Origin: Paenirhodobacter hankyongi
Lineage (GTDB): Bacteria; Pseudomonadota; Alphaproteobacteria; Rhodobacterales; Rhodobacteraceae
DNA: 64,000 bases
Direction of reading: 5' to 3'
NCBI RefSeq assembly: GCF_003664585.1
Contig: NZ_RCHI01000016.1
Location: 37,137-101,136 of the forward strand
In this document: one piece after another, positions 15,977 to 25,393 of the stretch
Numbering within the stretch: position 1 is the stretch's first letter
Layout of the letters: every line of letters begins with the position of its first letter
The notes under the pieces: model-generated
What the model was told of the DNA's origin: nothing
The model's input: the letters and a program-made list of their open reading frames with translations, nothing else
Databases searched by the model: none
Made by a program: the position numbers and the translations under genes

Positions 15977-17944
15977 ATGGCTTTTACAATCGACATCGAC
16001 ACCGGCGGCACCTTCACCGACGGTTTCGTTTCCGGGCCGGGCGTGGCACGCGCGGTCAAGACCCCCACCACCCCGCACGACCTGACCGAGTGCTTCCTGG
16101 CCTGCATCACGGCCGGCGCCGGGGCGGTCGGTCTGAGCGTCGAGGCATTCCTCGAACAGACCGACGTGGTGCGCTTCGCCTCGACCGTCGGCACCAATGC
16201 GCTGATCGAGCGCAACGGCGCGAAGATCGGGCTGATCCTGTCGGAGGGCGGGCGGGCGCTGGCGCCGCTCGAAGCCGAAGGCAAGCCCGGCATCGTCAGC
16301 CCCGACATGGCGATCGAGATCGGCGCCGGGCTCAGCCCCTCGCAGGTGCTCGACCGCGCGCAGGCGCTGATCGACGCGGGCGCGCAATGCCTGGTCGTGG
16401 CGCTCGACGGCAGCGAGACCGACCCGACCCGCGAACGGGCGGTGCGGCAGGTCATCAAGGCGGAGTATCCGCGCGATTTCCTCGGTTCGATCCCGGTCTT
16501 CCTGTCGTCGGACATCACTGTGCGCAGCGGCTATGGCGAGCGGATCAACAGCGCCGTCGTCTCGGCCTATTCGCACAGCCGTCTGGCGCGGCTGCTCTAC
16601 AAGGCCGAGCAGGAGCTGCGGGCGCGGCGCTATCGCGGCCCGTTCCTGATCGGCCACAATGACGGCGCGGTCGCCCGCGTGGCCAAGACCCGCGCCATCA
16701 GCACCTACAACTCGGGCCCCGCCGCGGGGCTGGTCGGCGCCCGCGCGATCGGCCGGCTCTATGGCGAAAGCGACGTGATCTCGGCCGACATGGGGGGCAC
16801 CTCCTTCGACATCGGGCTGGTGAGCGACGGTCAGCTGAATGTCGCGCTGCGCCCGGGCATCGAGGGCTATCGCACCAACGTGCCGATGAACGAGGTCGAG
16901 GCGCTTGGCGCCGGCGGCGGCTCGATCGCCGCGGTGGTCGACGGGGTGCTTGTCGTCGGGCCGCGCTCGGCCGGGGCGATGCCGGGGCCGGCGTGCTTCG
17001 GGCTGGGCGGCAGCGAGCCGACGGTGACCGATTGCAACCTGGTCCTCGGCCGGATCGATCCCGACAACTTCCTCGGCGGTGCGCGCCGGCTGGACGCCGG
17101 CAAGGCCCGCGAGGCGGTGCGCCAGCATCTGGCGGAGCCGCTCGGGATCAGCCTCGAGGAGGCGGCGCTGAGCGTCGTCAACCAGGTTGACAGCAGCGTG
17201 GGCGCGGCCATCGCGGCGCTGCGACACACCGCCAAGAGCGACCCGCTGCTCACGGTCTATGGCGGGGCCGGTCCGCTCCACGCCTGCCGCGTGGCCGAGA
17301 TGGCGGGGCTGAGCCGGATCGCGATCACCCCCTTCTCGGCGGTGTTCTCGGCCTTTTCCTCCTCGCTGATGGATGTCGGGCACGGCTACATGTGCGCGGT
17401 CGAGGCCGAGGGCGGCACGCCCGGGCTGCGCGAGAAGGTGGCGGGGCTCGTCGCCGGCATGCAGGCGACCGCGCTGCGCGACATGCGCGGCGAGGGCTTC
17501 GACCCCGACAGCCTGTCGTGGCACCTGAACGCGATCCTGCGCCGCAAGGACGGGTCCGAGGCGCAGGTCTCGGTCGAGGTGGCCGACCCGCTCGCCCCGG
17601 CGACCCTTGCCGCCCTGCACGAGGCGATCGCGGCGCGCGTTCCCGATGCGGCGCAATTCGCCACCGTCGGCCTTTTCGCCTCGGCCCCGGTGCCGCATTT
17701 CAGCTTTGCCGAGCGCACCCTCGGCGCGCCTGCCGCCGATGCGGCGCAGACCGGCCGGCGCGCGGTGATCTGCGGCCCGGGCCCGGCCGCCGATGTGCCG
17801 GTCTTCGACCTCGAGCGGCTCTGCCCCGGCCATGCCCTGACCGGCCCGGCCCTGCTCGAAAGCGACAAGACCACGATCTGGGTCGCGCCCGGCTGGCAGG
17901 CCCGCATCGACCGTTTCGCCAACCTGCTGCTGACGAAAGGCTGA
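15977..17944 (+). CDS. HyuA-like ketone carboxylase subunit (ApcA-like)
   Basis: 655-residue hydantoinase/oxoprolinase A family protein, an ASKHA-type ATP-binding fold. The phosphate-binding DIDTGGTFTDG is at residues 6-16 and a second nucleotide motif ADMGGTSFDIG is near 273. Among relatives, oxoprolinases hydrolyse lactams while acetone and acetophenone carboxylases use the same fold to phosphorylate bicarbonate and/or the ketone enol. The second HyuA-like gene, the small zinc protein and the CoA ligase that follow point to a carboxylase of the acetophenone type, whose 70-kDa ApcA matches this length. The start follows GGGAGGAGAC. Confidence 0.8.
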   Translation: MAFTIDIDTGGTFTDGFVSGPGVARAVKTPTTPHDLTECFLACITAGAGAVGLSVEAFLEQTDVVRFASTVGTNALIERNGAKIGLILSEGGRALAPLEAEGKPGIVSPDMAIEIGAGLSPSQVLDRAQALIDAGAQCLVVALDGSETDPTRERAVRQVIKAEYPRDFLGSIPVFLSSDITVRSGYGERINSAVVSAYSHSRLARLLYKAEQELRARRYRGPFLIGHNDGAVARVAKTRAISTYNSGPAAGLVGARAIGRLYGESDVISADMGGTSFDIGLVSDGQLNVALRPGIEGYRTNVPMNEVEALGAGGGSIAAVVDGVLVVGPRSAGAMPGPACFGLGGSEPTVTDCNLVLGRIDPDNFLGGARRLDAGKAREAVRQHLAEPLGISLEEAALSVVNQVDSSVGAAIAALRHTAKSDPLLTVYGGAGPLHACRVAEMAGLSRIAITPFSAVFSAFSSSLMDVGHGYMCAVEAEGGTPGLREKVAGLVAGMQATALRDMRGEGFDPDSLSWHLNAILRRKDGSEAQVSVEVADPLAPATLAALHEAIAARVPDAAQFATVGLFASAPVPHFSFAERTLGAPAADAAQTGRRAVICGPGPAADVPVFDLERLCPGHALTGPALLESDKTTIWVAPGWQARIDRFANLLLTKG

Positions 17945-17948
17945 GGAC

Positions 17949-18284
17949 ATGACCCTTCGCATCACGGAAAACCTGGCCATCGACCTTGCCACCGAGGAAT
18001 GGTGCTGCGTCGCCTGCGGCCACCGCCTTGCCCCGGCGCGGGCGAATTACAAGACCGGCTGCCTCGTCGCCGAGGTGCCGCTGGCCGAGGCGCATCCGCC
18101 GCTGGTCCAGGGCGCGGCCTACAGCTTCACCCCCGACCCGGACTTCTGCCGGCTGGTGGAGTTCTACTGCCCGTCCTGCGCCACGGTGCTGGAAAACGAA
18201 TACCTGCCGCCGGGCCATCCGCTGACCCATGACATCGAGCTCGACATCGATGCGCTGAAGGCAAAGCACGGGGGCGCGGCATGA
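17949..18284 (+). CDS. Small zinc-binding carboxylase subunit (ApcB / acetone carboxylase gamma-like)
   Basis: 111-residue protein with two CxxC pairs, CVAC near residue 20 and CPSC near 75, fitting a zinc site, and an acidic C-terminus. It resembles the gamma subunit of acetone carboxylase and the 15-kDa ApcB of acetophenone carboxylase, though it is shorter than either. It starts four bases after the HyuA-like gene, and its stop overlaps the next start in ATGA. The subunit is structural in the known complexes. Similarity was judged by eye from the cysteine pattern and gene order. Confidence 0.7.
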   Translation: MTLRITENLAIDLATEEWCCVACGHRLAPARANYKTGCLVAEVPLAEAHPPLVQGAAYSFTPDPDFCRLVEFYCPSCATVLENEYLPPGHPLTHDIELDIDALKAKHGGAA

Positions 18285-19096
18285 GCGGCCTCGGCGCCAT
18301 CGAGGCCCTGCGCGGCGGGCTGCACTGGACCGCCCCGATCCTGATGCCCTCGGCCGCCGCCTTCGGCGCAAGGCTCGAGGCAAGGCCGCTCGCCGATCTC
18401 GCCGAACCGCAGGCGCTGGCCGGCGCCGCGGTGGCGGCGGCGCGGTTCCTCGGCGCGGATGCGGTCTGGGTCAGCGCGGCCCCCGCCGCCGGCCTCACCC
18501 TGTCGGCCGCCGCGCATCGCGATGCGGTGACCCGGGCCGCGGCCGCAGCGGGGCGGCTGAAACTCGCGGTGCTGGCCGAGATCCCCGGCCCGATCGCCCG
18601 CGCCCGGGCCCTTGGCGGCGATCTGGACGCGGCGCTGCGCGAGATCAAGCCGGGGCTGATCGAGGAGTTCGAGGCGCTGTCGCGGCTGCGTCCCGACATC
18701 ATCGTGCTGCGCGAACCTGCGGCAAGCGGCGAGGAGGCCGCAAACCGCAGCCTGCCACGCCTCTATGGCGCGCTGAAACGCCTGGCCGAGCATTTCGACA
18801 TCCTGAAGGGCATGTGGCCCGCCCTGCCCGAGATGACCGGCCCGGCCCGTCCGGACCTGTCCTTCGCCCCCGCTCCGGACGCGCCGGAGGCCGGGCCGGT
18901 GACGGGCGAGCGGGCGCTGGCCATCGCGCCGGACTGGTCGGACGCGCCAGGCTTCGGCGCCGCCCTGCAACGTGGCCGCGGCGCCGCGGCCGCAGCCGGC
19001 CTGCCGCTGATCGTCAGCGGCTGTGCGGGCCTTGCCCATGACACCGAACCGCAGCTGGCCCGCGCGGCCATCGCAACCATAACGGAGCGCGCCTGA
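18281..19096 (+). CDS. Unknown protein between carboxylase subunit genes
   Basis: 271-residue, Ala-rich soluble protein with no signal peptide or membrane segment. I do not recognise it with confidence. A segment near residues 130-170 (RPDIIVLREPAASGEE...) is reminiscent of uroporphyrinogen decarboxylase-like barrels, but no complete motif is present. Acetophenone carboxylase of Aromatoleum has a fifth, loosely bound subunit ApcE of about 34 kDa; this gene, translationally coupled to the zinc subunit, could be its counterpart, although the order differs. The assignment is positional only. Confidence 0.45.
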   Translation: MSGLGAIEALRGGLHWTAPILMPSAAAFGARLEARPLADLAEPQALAGAAVAAARFLGADAVWVSAAPAAGLTLSAAAHRDAVTRAAAAAGRLKLAVLAEIPGPIARARALGGDLDAALREIKPGLIEEFEALSRLRPDIIVLREPAASGEEAANRSLPRLYGALKRLAEHFDILKGMWPALPEMTGPARPDLSFAPAPDAPEAGPVTGERALAIAPDWSDAPGFGAALQRGRGAAAAAGLPLIVSGCAGLAHDTEPQLARAAIATITERA

Positions 19097-19123
19097 GGCG
19101 CCGCTTCGATCAGGGAGGAACCC

Positions 19124-21256
19124 ATGACTTACGATGTTGGCATCGACATCGGCGGCACCTTTACCGATCTGTGCGCCATCGCCGAAGATGGCACGCTGAT
19201 CACCGCCAAATCGCCCACCACCCATTACGACCTGTCGGTCGGACTGATCCGCGGCCTGCGCGAGCTGGGCAAGCGCGCCGGTCTGGCCCAGGACAGCTTC
19301 CTCGGCCAGGTCGAGGCGCTGCGCTATTCCACCACGATCGGCACCAACGCGCTGATCGAGCGCAAGGGGCCGCGCCTCGGGCTGATCACCACCGCGGGCT
19401 TCGAGGACACGATCTTCATCGGCCGCTCGCGCAGCTGGGCCGACGGCATGGCCTTCCACGAGATCCGCGACATGGCGGTGATCCGCAAGCCCGAGCCGCT
19501 GGTCGCCCCCGACATGGTGATGGGCCTGTCCGAGCGGCTCGATTGCAACGGCCGGGTGATCCGCGCCCTCGACCCCGACGAGCTGCGCGAGAAGCTGCAG
19601 ACGCTGGTCGACCGCGGCGTGCAGGGGATCGTGGTCAGCCTGCTGTGGTCGTTCATGAACCCCGCGCATGAGCGCGAGATCCGCCGCATCATCGAGGAGG
19701 AATATCCCGAGGAATTCCTCGGCTCGATGCCGGTCACGCTGGCCTCCGAGGTCTCGCCCAAGGCGGGCGAATACACCCGCACGATGACGGCGCTGGTCAA
19801 CGCCTACATCCACGGCGTGATGATGCAGGAACTGGGCGATCTGACCCACAACCTGCGCCGGGCGAACTATCGCCGGCCGCTGATCCTCGTGCACAACACC
19901 GGCGGATCGAAGAAGGTCTCGCGCACCCGGGCGGTGCTGACCCACAACGCGGGGCCGGTGGCGGGGATGTACGGCGCCGCGCTGATCGGCGCGCAGGAGG
20001 GCGTGAAGGACATCGTCTTCGCCGACATGGGGGGCACCTCCTTCGACATCGGCGTGCTCGCCGGGGGGGTGCTGCGGGCGCAGGACTTCATTCCGGTCAT
20101 CGACCGCTGGCGCACCAATATCCCGGCGATCGAGGTGCGCTCGATCGGCGCGGGCGGCGGTTCGATCGCCTGGATCAACCAGGCCATGGGCGGCCAGCTC
20201 GAGGTCGGGCCGCAGTCGGCGGGCTCGGTGCCGGGCCCGGCGTGCTACGACCAGGGCGGGCAGGAACCGACCGTGACCGATGCCGATCTGGTGCTCGGCT
20301 ATGTCAACCCGGACAACTACCTCGGCGGCGCCATGCTGCTTGATCCCGATGCCGCGCACGAGGCGATCCGCAGCCGCATCGCCGAGCCGCTGGGGATCTC
20401 GGTGCTCGAGGCCGCCTGGCGCATCCGCCGCCTGATCGACGCCCGCATGGGGCAGGAGATGTTCAACGAGGTCGCGCTCAAGGGCCATAACCCGCGCAGG
20501 TTCGCGGTCTATGCCTGCGGCGGCGCAGGGGCGGGCCATGCCTGCGGCTTCGCGCGCCATGTCGGCGCCACCACGATCATCGTGCCGGCGATGTCCTCGG
20601 TCTCGGGGGCCTTCGGCGCCTCGTCGATGGAGATCCGCCAGGTCTGGGAGCAGTCGCGCAGCCTGCGGCTGTTCGACTTCAGGACCCAGACCTATCTGGC
20701 CGATCCCGAAGCGCTGAACGCGGTGATCGCCGATCTGACCGACCGCGCCACCCGCGATCTCAAGCTCGAGGGGTTCGACGCCGACCGCATCGCCTTCACG
20801 CTTGAATTCGACATGCGCTATGGCTCGCAATACCACCTGACGCGGGTGACCTCGCCGACGCTGAGCTTTGCCGGTGCCGATGACTTCCGTGCCCTGTGCG
20901 ACCGGTTCGAGGCGCAATATGCCACGGTCTATTCGCCCGAGGCGGCCTTCCCCTCGGGCGGGATCGCGATCGAGGCGATCTTCGTCACCGCCGCCATCCG
21001 GCAGGAGCCGCGCCGGCTGAACGGCAGCGACGAGACCCCGCATCACCCCGAGCCCGGCGCGATCCGCCCGGCCTGCTTCGACGCGGCCGAGGGCATGGTC
21101 GACACCCCGGTCCACGACTGGACCGCGCTGCGCCCCGGCGCCGAGATCCCCGGTCCCGCGATCATCGAGGCGCCCGACACGACCTATGTGATCGAACCGG
21201 GCTGGATCTACCGCATGAACCGCCTGCGCAACGGCATCATTACCGCGCAGGGCTGA
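19124..21256 (+). CDS. HyuA-like ketone carboxylase subunit (ApcC-like)
   Basis: 710-residue hydantoinase/oxoprolinase A family protein and a second, divergent ASKHA subunit in this operon. DIGGTFTD lies at residues 8-15 and ADMGGTSFDIGV near 303. It differs from the first copy in length and in the C-terminal third, so it is a separate subunit and not a tandem repeat. Having two HyuA-type chains distinguishes acetophenone carboxylase (ApcA and ApcC) from acetone carboxylase, which has one. The start at 19124 follows GGGAGGAACCC. Confidence 0.8.
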   Translation: MTYDVGIDIGGTFTDLCAIAEDGTLITAKSPTTHYDLSVGLIRGLRELGKRAGLAQDSFLGQVEALRYSTTIGTNALIERKGPRLGLITTAGFEDTIFIGRSRSWADGMAFHEIRDMAVIRKPEPLVAPDMVMGLSERLDCNGRVIRALDPDELREKLQTLVDRGVQGIVVSLLWSFMNPAHEREIRRIIEEEYPEEFLGSMPVTLASEVSPKAGEYTRTMTALVNAYIHGVMMQELGDLTHNLRRANYRRPLILVHNTGGSKKVSRTRAVLTHNAGPVAGMYGAALIGAQEGVKDIVFADMGGTSFDIGVLAGGVLRAQDFIPVIDRWRTNIPAIEVRSIGAGGGSIAWINQAMGGQLEVGPQSAGSVPGPACYDQGGQEPTVTDADLVLGYVNPDNYLGGAMLLDPDAAHEAIRSRIAEPLGISVLEAAWRIRRLIDARMGQEMFNEVALKGHNPRRFAVYACGGAGAGHACGFARHVGATTIIVPAMSSVSGAFGASSMEIRQVWEQSRSLRLFDFRTQTYLADPEALNAVIADLTDRATRDLKLEGFDADRIAFTLEFDMRYGSQYHLTRVTSPTLSFAGADDFRALCDRFEAQYATVYSPEAAFPSGGIAIEAIFVTAAIRQEPRRLNGSDETPHHPEPGAIRPACFDAAEGMVDTPVHDWTALRPGAEIPGPAIIEAPDTTYVIEPGWIYRMNRLRNGIITAQG

Positions 21257-21313
21257 AACGGCACAACAGGGCGGCGGTCCCGCCACGGGACTGCCCGTCC
21301 AAGGGAGGACAGA

Positions 21314-23362
21314 ATGAACGCACCGATGACCATCCGCTACAGCCGCGACACCGAGGTCGTGCAACGGCTGCGCCCGGAACCGCCCTCCGACCGCGAGGCG
21401 CGGGCGATGGAGGGGCTGAACGATCTGGAATACGAGATCTTCACCCACAAGCTGCACATGATCGCGCTCGAGGGCAAGGAAACCACGATGAAGCTGGGCG
21501 CTTCGACCGCGATGCGGTGGGGCGACGTGGCCTTCGGCATCTATACCGCACAGGGCGATCTGGCGGTCTGTGCCACCGGCATCTATCACCACGCGGTGCT
21601 GAGCCAGCTGCCGGTGAAATACCTCGTCAAGCATCTGGCCCATGACCCGACCGTGGGCCTGAAGGAGGGCGACGCCTTCTTCTACAACGACCCCTTCTAT
21701 GGCGGCGTGCACAATGCCGACATGGGCCTGTGCATCCCGGTCTTCTCCGGCGGCGAGCTGGTGTGCTTCATCGGCGCGGCGGTCCACACCGGCGAATGCG
21801 GCGGCTCGGAGCCGGGCGGCATGGTGAACGGGGCGAAGTCGCGCTACGACGAGGGGCTGATGTGCCCGCCGATCAAGATCGGCGAGAACTTCGCGCTGAA
21901 GGAGGATCTTCTGGGTCTTCTGGCCACCGCGACCCGCGATCCGCGCACCATGGTGCTCGACATCAAGGCGCGCCTTGCCGCCGCGCGCATCGCCGAGCGG
22001 CGCCTGCACGACTATCTGGCCGAGATCGGCCCGGATTTCCTCGTCGGCGGGCTGCGCCGGATCCTGAAGCAGACCGGCGAGGCGGCGCGCGCGCGCATCG
22101 CCACGCTCAATGACGGCATCTATCGCCAGCCGCGCTTCATGGACACGACCGGGCCGGAATCGGCGCTGCTGAAGATCAATCTGACGATCGAGAAGAAGGG
22201 CGACCGGATCAAGCTGATCCTGAACGGATCCTCGCCGATGCTGCACGACCGGCCGGTGAACACCTATTTCCAGGGCCTGCTGGGGATGGCGATGGTCTAT
22301 GTCTGCGGCTGGCTGATGCCCGACCTGCCCGCCAACAACGGCCTGCTCGAGGCGGTGGACTGGGAGTTCCCGGAAAACAGCTTCATCAATCCCAACGGCG
22401 ACGTGCCGGTGTCCTATGCCCCCGCGACGATGGTGGCCTTCAGCCAGGGCATGTTCATGGCCGGGGCGAAGCTCGCCTATGCCACCGATCCCTCGCGCGC
22501 GGCCGGGGCCTGGTACACCGGCTTTGCGGTGACGGTCTTCGGCGGCTTCAACCAGTGGGGCGAGCCGATGGCCGACATCACCCCCGAGATCAACGCCACC
22601 GGTGCGGGCGGCCGCCCGGGCATGGATGGCGTCGATGTCGCCGGCGCCTTCTTCGCCACGATGAGCGATTGCGGCGATGTCGAAACCACCGAGGCCGAGC
22701 GCCCCTTCCTCTATACCTTCCGGAATTTCTTCGACAATTCCTATGGTCACGGGAAATACCGCGGCGGTTCCGGCGTCGGCATGGGGATCAAGGTGCACGG
22801 CGTGCCGATGGTGGCGCTCGGCTCGATGGGGTTCGGCTCGCATTTCCCGGCCACGCTCGGCATCTTCGGCGGGCGGGCGGCGCCGCCGGCCTTCGTGCAG
22901 ACGGTGCGCGGATCGAACCTCGAGGCGCTGATGGCGGAAGGCGCCCCCCTGCCCCGCACCATGGCCGAGCTTTACGCCGGCACCCCCGAGGAAGGGCAGC
23001 GCGACTACCTCAACCTTGCCCATGCGCCGGCGCTGTTCCAGGGCGGCGACACCTTCTATGTGCCGATCTCGGGCGGGGCGGGCTATGGCGACGTGCTGCA
23101 GCGCGACCCCGAGGCGGTGGCGCGCGACGTGGCGATGGGGCGCTGTGCCGCCTCCGCGGCGCGGGACATCTACGCCGTCGCGATCAATCCCCGCACCGGA
23201 CTGGCCGATCCGGCCGAGACCGACGCCCTGCGCGCGACCCGGCGCAAGGCCCGGCTCGCCCGCGCCAAACCCTATGACGCCTTCGTCGCCGAATGGGCGC
23301 AGCAATCGCCGCCCGAAGCGGTGCTGCGCTACTACGGCCCCTGGCAGGACGCGGCCGCCTGA
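21314..23362 (+). CDS. HyuB-like ketone carboxylase catalytic subunit (ApcD-like)
   Basis: 682-residue hydantoinase/oxoprolinase B family protein. Its length agrees with the 75-kDa ApcD of acetophenone carboxylase and is shorter than the alpha subunit of acetone carboxylase (about 775 residues). Family landmarks include FFYNDPFYGGVHNADMGL near residue 117 and the glycine-rich GHGKYRGGSGVGMGI near 475. It follows the second HyuA-like gene by 57 bp with GGGAGGACAG before its ATG, and precedes the CoA ligase. In the known enzyme this chain joins phosphorylated substrate and CO2; that role is transferred by homology. Confidence 0.8.
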   Translation: MNAPMTIRYSRDTEVVQRLRPEPPSDREARAMEGLNDLEYEIFTHKLHMIALEGKETTMKLGASTAMRWGDVAFGIYTAQGDLAVCATGIYHHAVLSQLPVKYLVKHLAHDPTVGLKEGDAFFYNDPFYGGVHNADMGLCIPVFSGGELVCFIGAAVHTGECGGSEPGGMVNGAKSRYDEGLMCPPIKIGENFALKEDLLGLLATATRDPRTMVLDIKARLAAARIAERRLHDYLAEIGPDFLVGGLRRILKQTGEAARARIATLNDGIYRQPRFMDTTGPESALLKINLTIEKKGDRIKLILNGSSPMLHDRPVNTYFQGLLGMAMVYVCGWLMPDLPANNGLLEAVDWEFPENSFINPNGDVPVSYAPATMVAFSQGMFMAGAKLAYATDPSRAAGAWYTGFAVTVFGGFNQWGEPMADITPEINATGAGGRPGMDGVDVAGAFFATMSDCGDVETTEAERPFLYTFRNFFDNSYGHGKYRGGSGVGMGIKVHGVPMVALGSMGFGSHFPATLGIFGGRAAPPAFVQTVRGSNLEALMAEGAPLPRTMAELYAGTPEEGQRDYLNLAHAPALFQGGDTFYVPISGGAGYGDVLQRDPEAVARDVAMGRCAASAARDIYAVAINPRTGLADPAETDALRATRRKARLARAKPYDAFVAEWAQQSPPEAVLRYYGPWQDAAA

Positions 23363-23387
23363 GCGGGCGGGGAAAGGAAGACACGCG

Positions 23388-24953
23388 ATGACGACCCCGA
23401 CCACCATCCACGGCCTGCTGTCCCGGCAGGCCGCCCGATACGGGCAACGCCGGTTCCTGACCTTCGGCGAGACCGAGCTCAGCTTTGCCGGGATGGAGGC
23501 CCTCTCCTGCCGGGCGGCGGCGGGCCTTGCCGGCCTCGGCGTCGGCAAGGGCGACGCCGTCGCCCTGATGCTCGACAATTGCGTCGAATACCTGGCGCTG
23601 TGGTTCGGCCTGTCGCGTCTCGGCGCGGTGGAAGTGCCGCTGAACACGGCCCACCGCGGCGCGGTTCTCGCGCATATGCTGCGGCTGTCGAAGGCCCGGG
23701 TCGTCATCCTCGACCCCGGCTACCTGCCGGCGCTCGACGCGGTGCGGGGGGAAATCCCCTGGCCGCTGACGGTGGTGACGCGCGGTGCGGCGCCTGCGGG
23801 ATGCCTGCCGCTCGAGCGGCTGATGGCAAGCGAGACGCCCCCGCCCGAGGTGACGGTCTCGGCCGGCGATCCCTATGCGATCATGTTCACCTCGGGCACC
23901 ACCGGGCTGTCGAAGGGCGCGCTGATGCCGCAAGGCTATGCGATCGCCGCCGCAAGCCAGGTCTGCGCCGCCACCGGCTATGGCGAGGACGACTGCCTCT
24001 ACAACGCCCTGCCGCTGTTTCACGGCAATGCGCAGATCCTGTCGGCCCTGCCCGCTCTGATGGCCGGCGCGCGCACCGTGCTGGTGCCGAAATTCTCCGC
24101 CAGCCGCTTCTGGGAGGATCTGCGCAGCCAGGGCTGCACCGCCTTCAACTACATCGGCACCATCCTCTCGGTGCTGATGAAGGCCCCCGAAAGCCCCGCG
24201 GACCGCGCCCACAGCCTGCGGGTGATGATGGGCGCCGGCGCCGGCAAGGGCCTGTTCGAGGCCTTCGAGGCGCGCTTCGGCGTCACCCTGATCGAGGGCT
24301 ATGGCATGAGCGAGATCGGCGTGCCGATCATGGCCGATCCCGCCCGCGCCCGTCCCGGCTCCTGCGGCCGGCAGACCCCGCATTACGAGCTGATGCTGAT
24401 CGACGCGGCGGGCGAACCGATCACCACCCCCGACACCCCCGGCCAGCTCCTGGTGCGGCCGAAGGCGCCGCATGGCATGATGATCGAATATGTCGGCATG
24501 CCGGAAAAGACCGTCGAGGCCTTCCGCGACCTGTGGTTCCACACCGGCGATCTGTTGCAGGTGGATGCCGAGGGCTTCTGGTATTTCCTCGACCGCGACA
24601 AGGATGCCCTGCGCCGGCGCGGCGAGAACATCTCGTCCTTCGAAGTTGAAAGGATCCTGAACGCCGAGGCGAGCGTGCGCGAATGCGCGGTGATCCCGGT
24701 GCCCTCCGAGCTGGGCGAGGACGAGGTGATGGCCTGCGTCGTGGCGGCCGAGGGCGCGCCGCGCGACCCGGCCGCACTGCGCGCCGCCTGTGCGGGCAAG
24801 ATGGCCGAGTTCATGCTGCCGCGCTTCATCCGCTATGTGCCGGATCTGCCCAAGACCGCCACCGCCCGGGTCGAGAAGCACCGGCTGAAGGCCGAGGGCG
24901 TCACCCCCGACACCTGGGATTACGAGGCGGGCGGGAAGGCGGCGCGGGCATGA
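23388..24953 (+). CDS. AMP-forming acyl-CoA ligase (beta-keto acid activation?)
   Basis: 521-residue ANL-superfamily ligase. The P-loop TSGTTGLSKG is near residue 169, the YGMSE motif near 305 and the TGD motif near 386. The C-terminal PKTATARVEKHRLK has Ala-Arg where Gly-Lys is common, a variation also seen in CaiC-like ligases. The start at 23388 follows GGAAAGGAAG; frames opening further upstream lie inside the carboxylase gene. In Aromatoleum the acetophenone carboxylase genes are followed by benzoylacetate-CoA ligase, so activation of the newly made beta-keto acid is the likely role. Confidence 0.85.
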   Translation: MTTPTTIHGLLSRQAARYGQRRFLTFGETELSFAGMEALSCRAAAGLAGLGVGKGDAVALMLDNCVEYLALWFGLSRLGAVEVPLNTAHRGAVLAHMLRLSKARVVILDPGYLPALDAVRGEIPWPLTVVTRGAAPAGCLPLERLMASETPPPEVTVSAGDPYAIMFTSGTTGLSKGALMPQGYAIAAASQVCAATGYGEDDCLYNALPLFHGNAQILSALPALMAGARTVLVPKFSASRFWEDLRSQGCTAFNYIGTILSVLMKAPESPADRAHSLRVMMGAGAGKGLFEAFEARFGVTLIEGYGMSEIGVPIMADPARARPGSCGRQTPHYELMLIDAAGEPITTPDTPGQLLVRPKAPHGMMIEYVGMPEKTVEAFRDLWFHTGDLLQVDAEGFWYFLDRDKDALRRRGENISSFEVERILNAEASVRECAVIPVPSELGEDEVMACVVAAEGAPRDPAALRAACAGKMAEFMLPRFIRYVPDLPKTATARVEKHRLKAEGVTPDTWDYEAGGKAARA

Positions 24954-25393
24954 CCGGCGTCCCCGCTCCCGAACTCCCGCCCGAGCTGGCCGCGCAATTC
25001 GCGCTGGCCGCGGATGGCACCGTGCTGCTGCGGGCGTCGCGGCCGGCGCAGGGCGACGCGGTGATCTTTCCGCCGCGGCTCTATGCCGGCGACGGGCTCG
25101 ACACGACGACCGAAGTGCTGATCCCGGGCGACGGCCGGGTGAATTGCCTGACGCGGGTGCGGGTGCGCCCGCCCTATGGGCTGCCGCCGGGCTATGTCAT
25201 CGGCTTCGTCGACCTCGAGGCCGCGCCGCTGCGCCTGTTCGGCCTGTTCGCGCCCGAGGATGCCGACAGCCTGGCCCCGGGCAGCCGGGTGCGGCTGAGC
25301 CTGATGCCGCTTGGCACCGACAATGACGCAACCCCCTGCCTGCGCCCGGTCTTCGTGCCCGCCGCAGAGCCCCTGACGGAGACCCGGCCATGA
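24950..25393 (+). CDS. DUF35 OB-fold protein, thiolase partner
   Basis: 147-residue protein resembling the rubredoxin-like zinc ribbon plus OB-fold (DUF35) proteins that pair with SCP2-type thiolases. Here the zinc ribbon seems lost: the region where two CxxC pairs are expected reads VIFPPRLYAGDG, with no cysteine. The OB-fold part (GRVNCLTRVRVRPPYGLPPGYVIGFVDL and the closing GSRVRLSLMPL) is intact. It overlaps the ligase stop and the thiolase start by four bases each, so it is made in step with them and probably binds the thiolase. Confidence 0.75.
   Translation: MTGVPAPELPPELAAQFALAADGTVLLRASRPAQGDAVIFPPRLYAGDGLDTTTEVLIPGDGRVNCLTRVRVRPPYGLPPGYVIGFVDLEAAPLRLFGLFAPEDADSLAPGSRVRLSLMPLGTDNDATPCLRPVFVPAAEPLTETRP

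Noticed and set aside
15977..23362. Hydantoinase or 5-oxoprolinase operon
   Set aside because: The HyuA/HyuB fold would allow this, but two HyuA chains, the CxxC/CxxC subunit, CoA ligase, thiolase and SDR fit a ketone carboxylase pathway better.
15977..23362. Acetone carboxylase (AcxABC)
   Set aside because: That enzyme has one HyuA-type and one longer HyuB-type chain plus a gamma subunit of about 168 residues; the composition and lengths here differ.
18164..23707. Very long minus-strand open frame (1847 codons) opposite the carboxylase genes
   Set aside because: It spans several real genes, has low-complexity His/Arg/Gly/Ala composition and no recognisable domain; it is a GC shadow.
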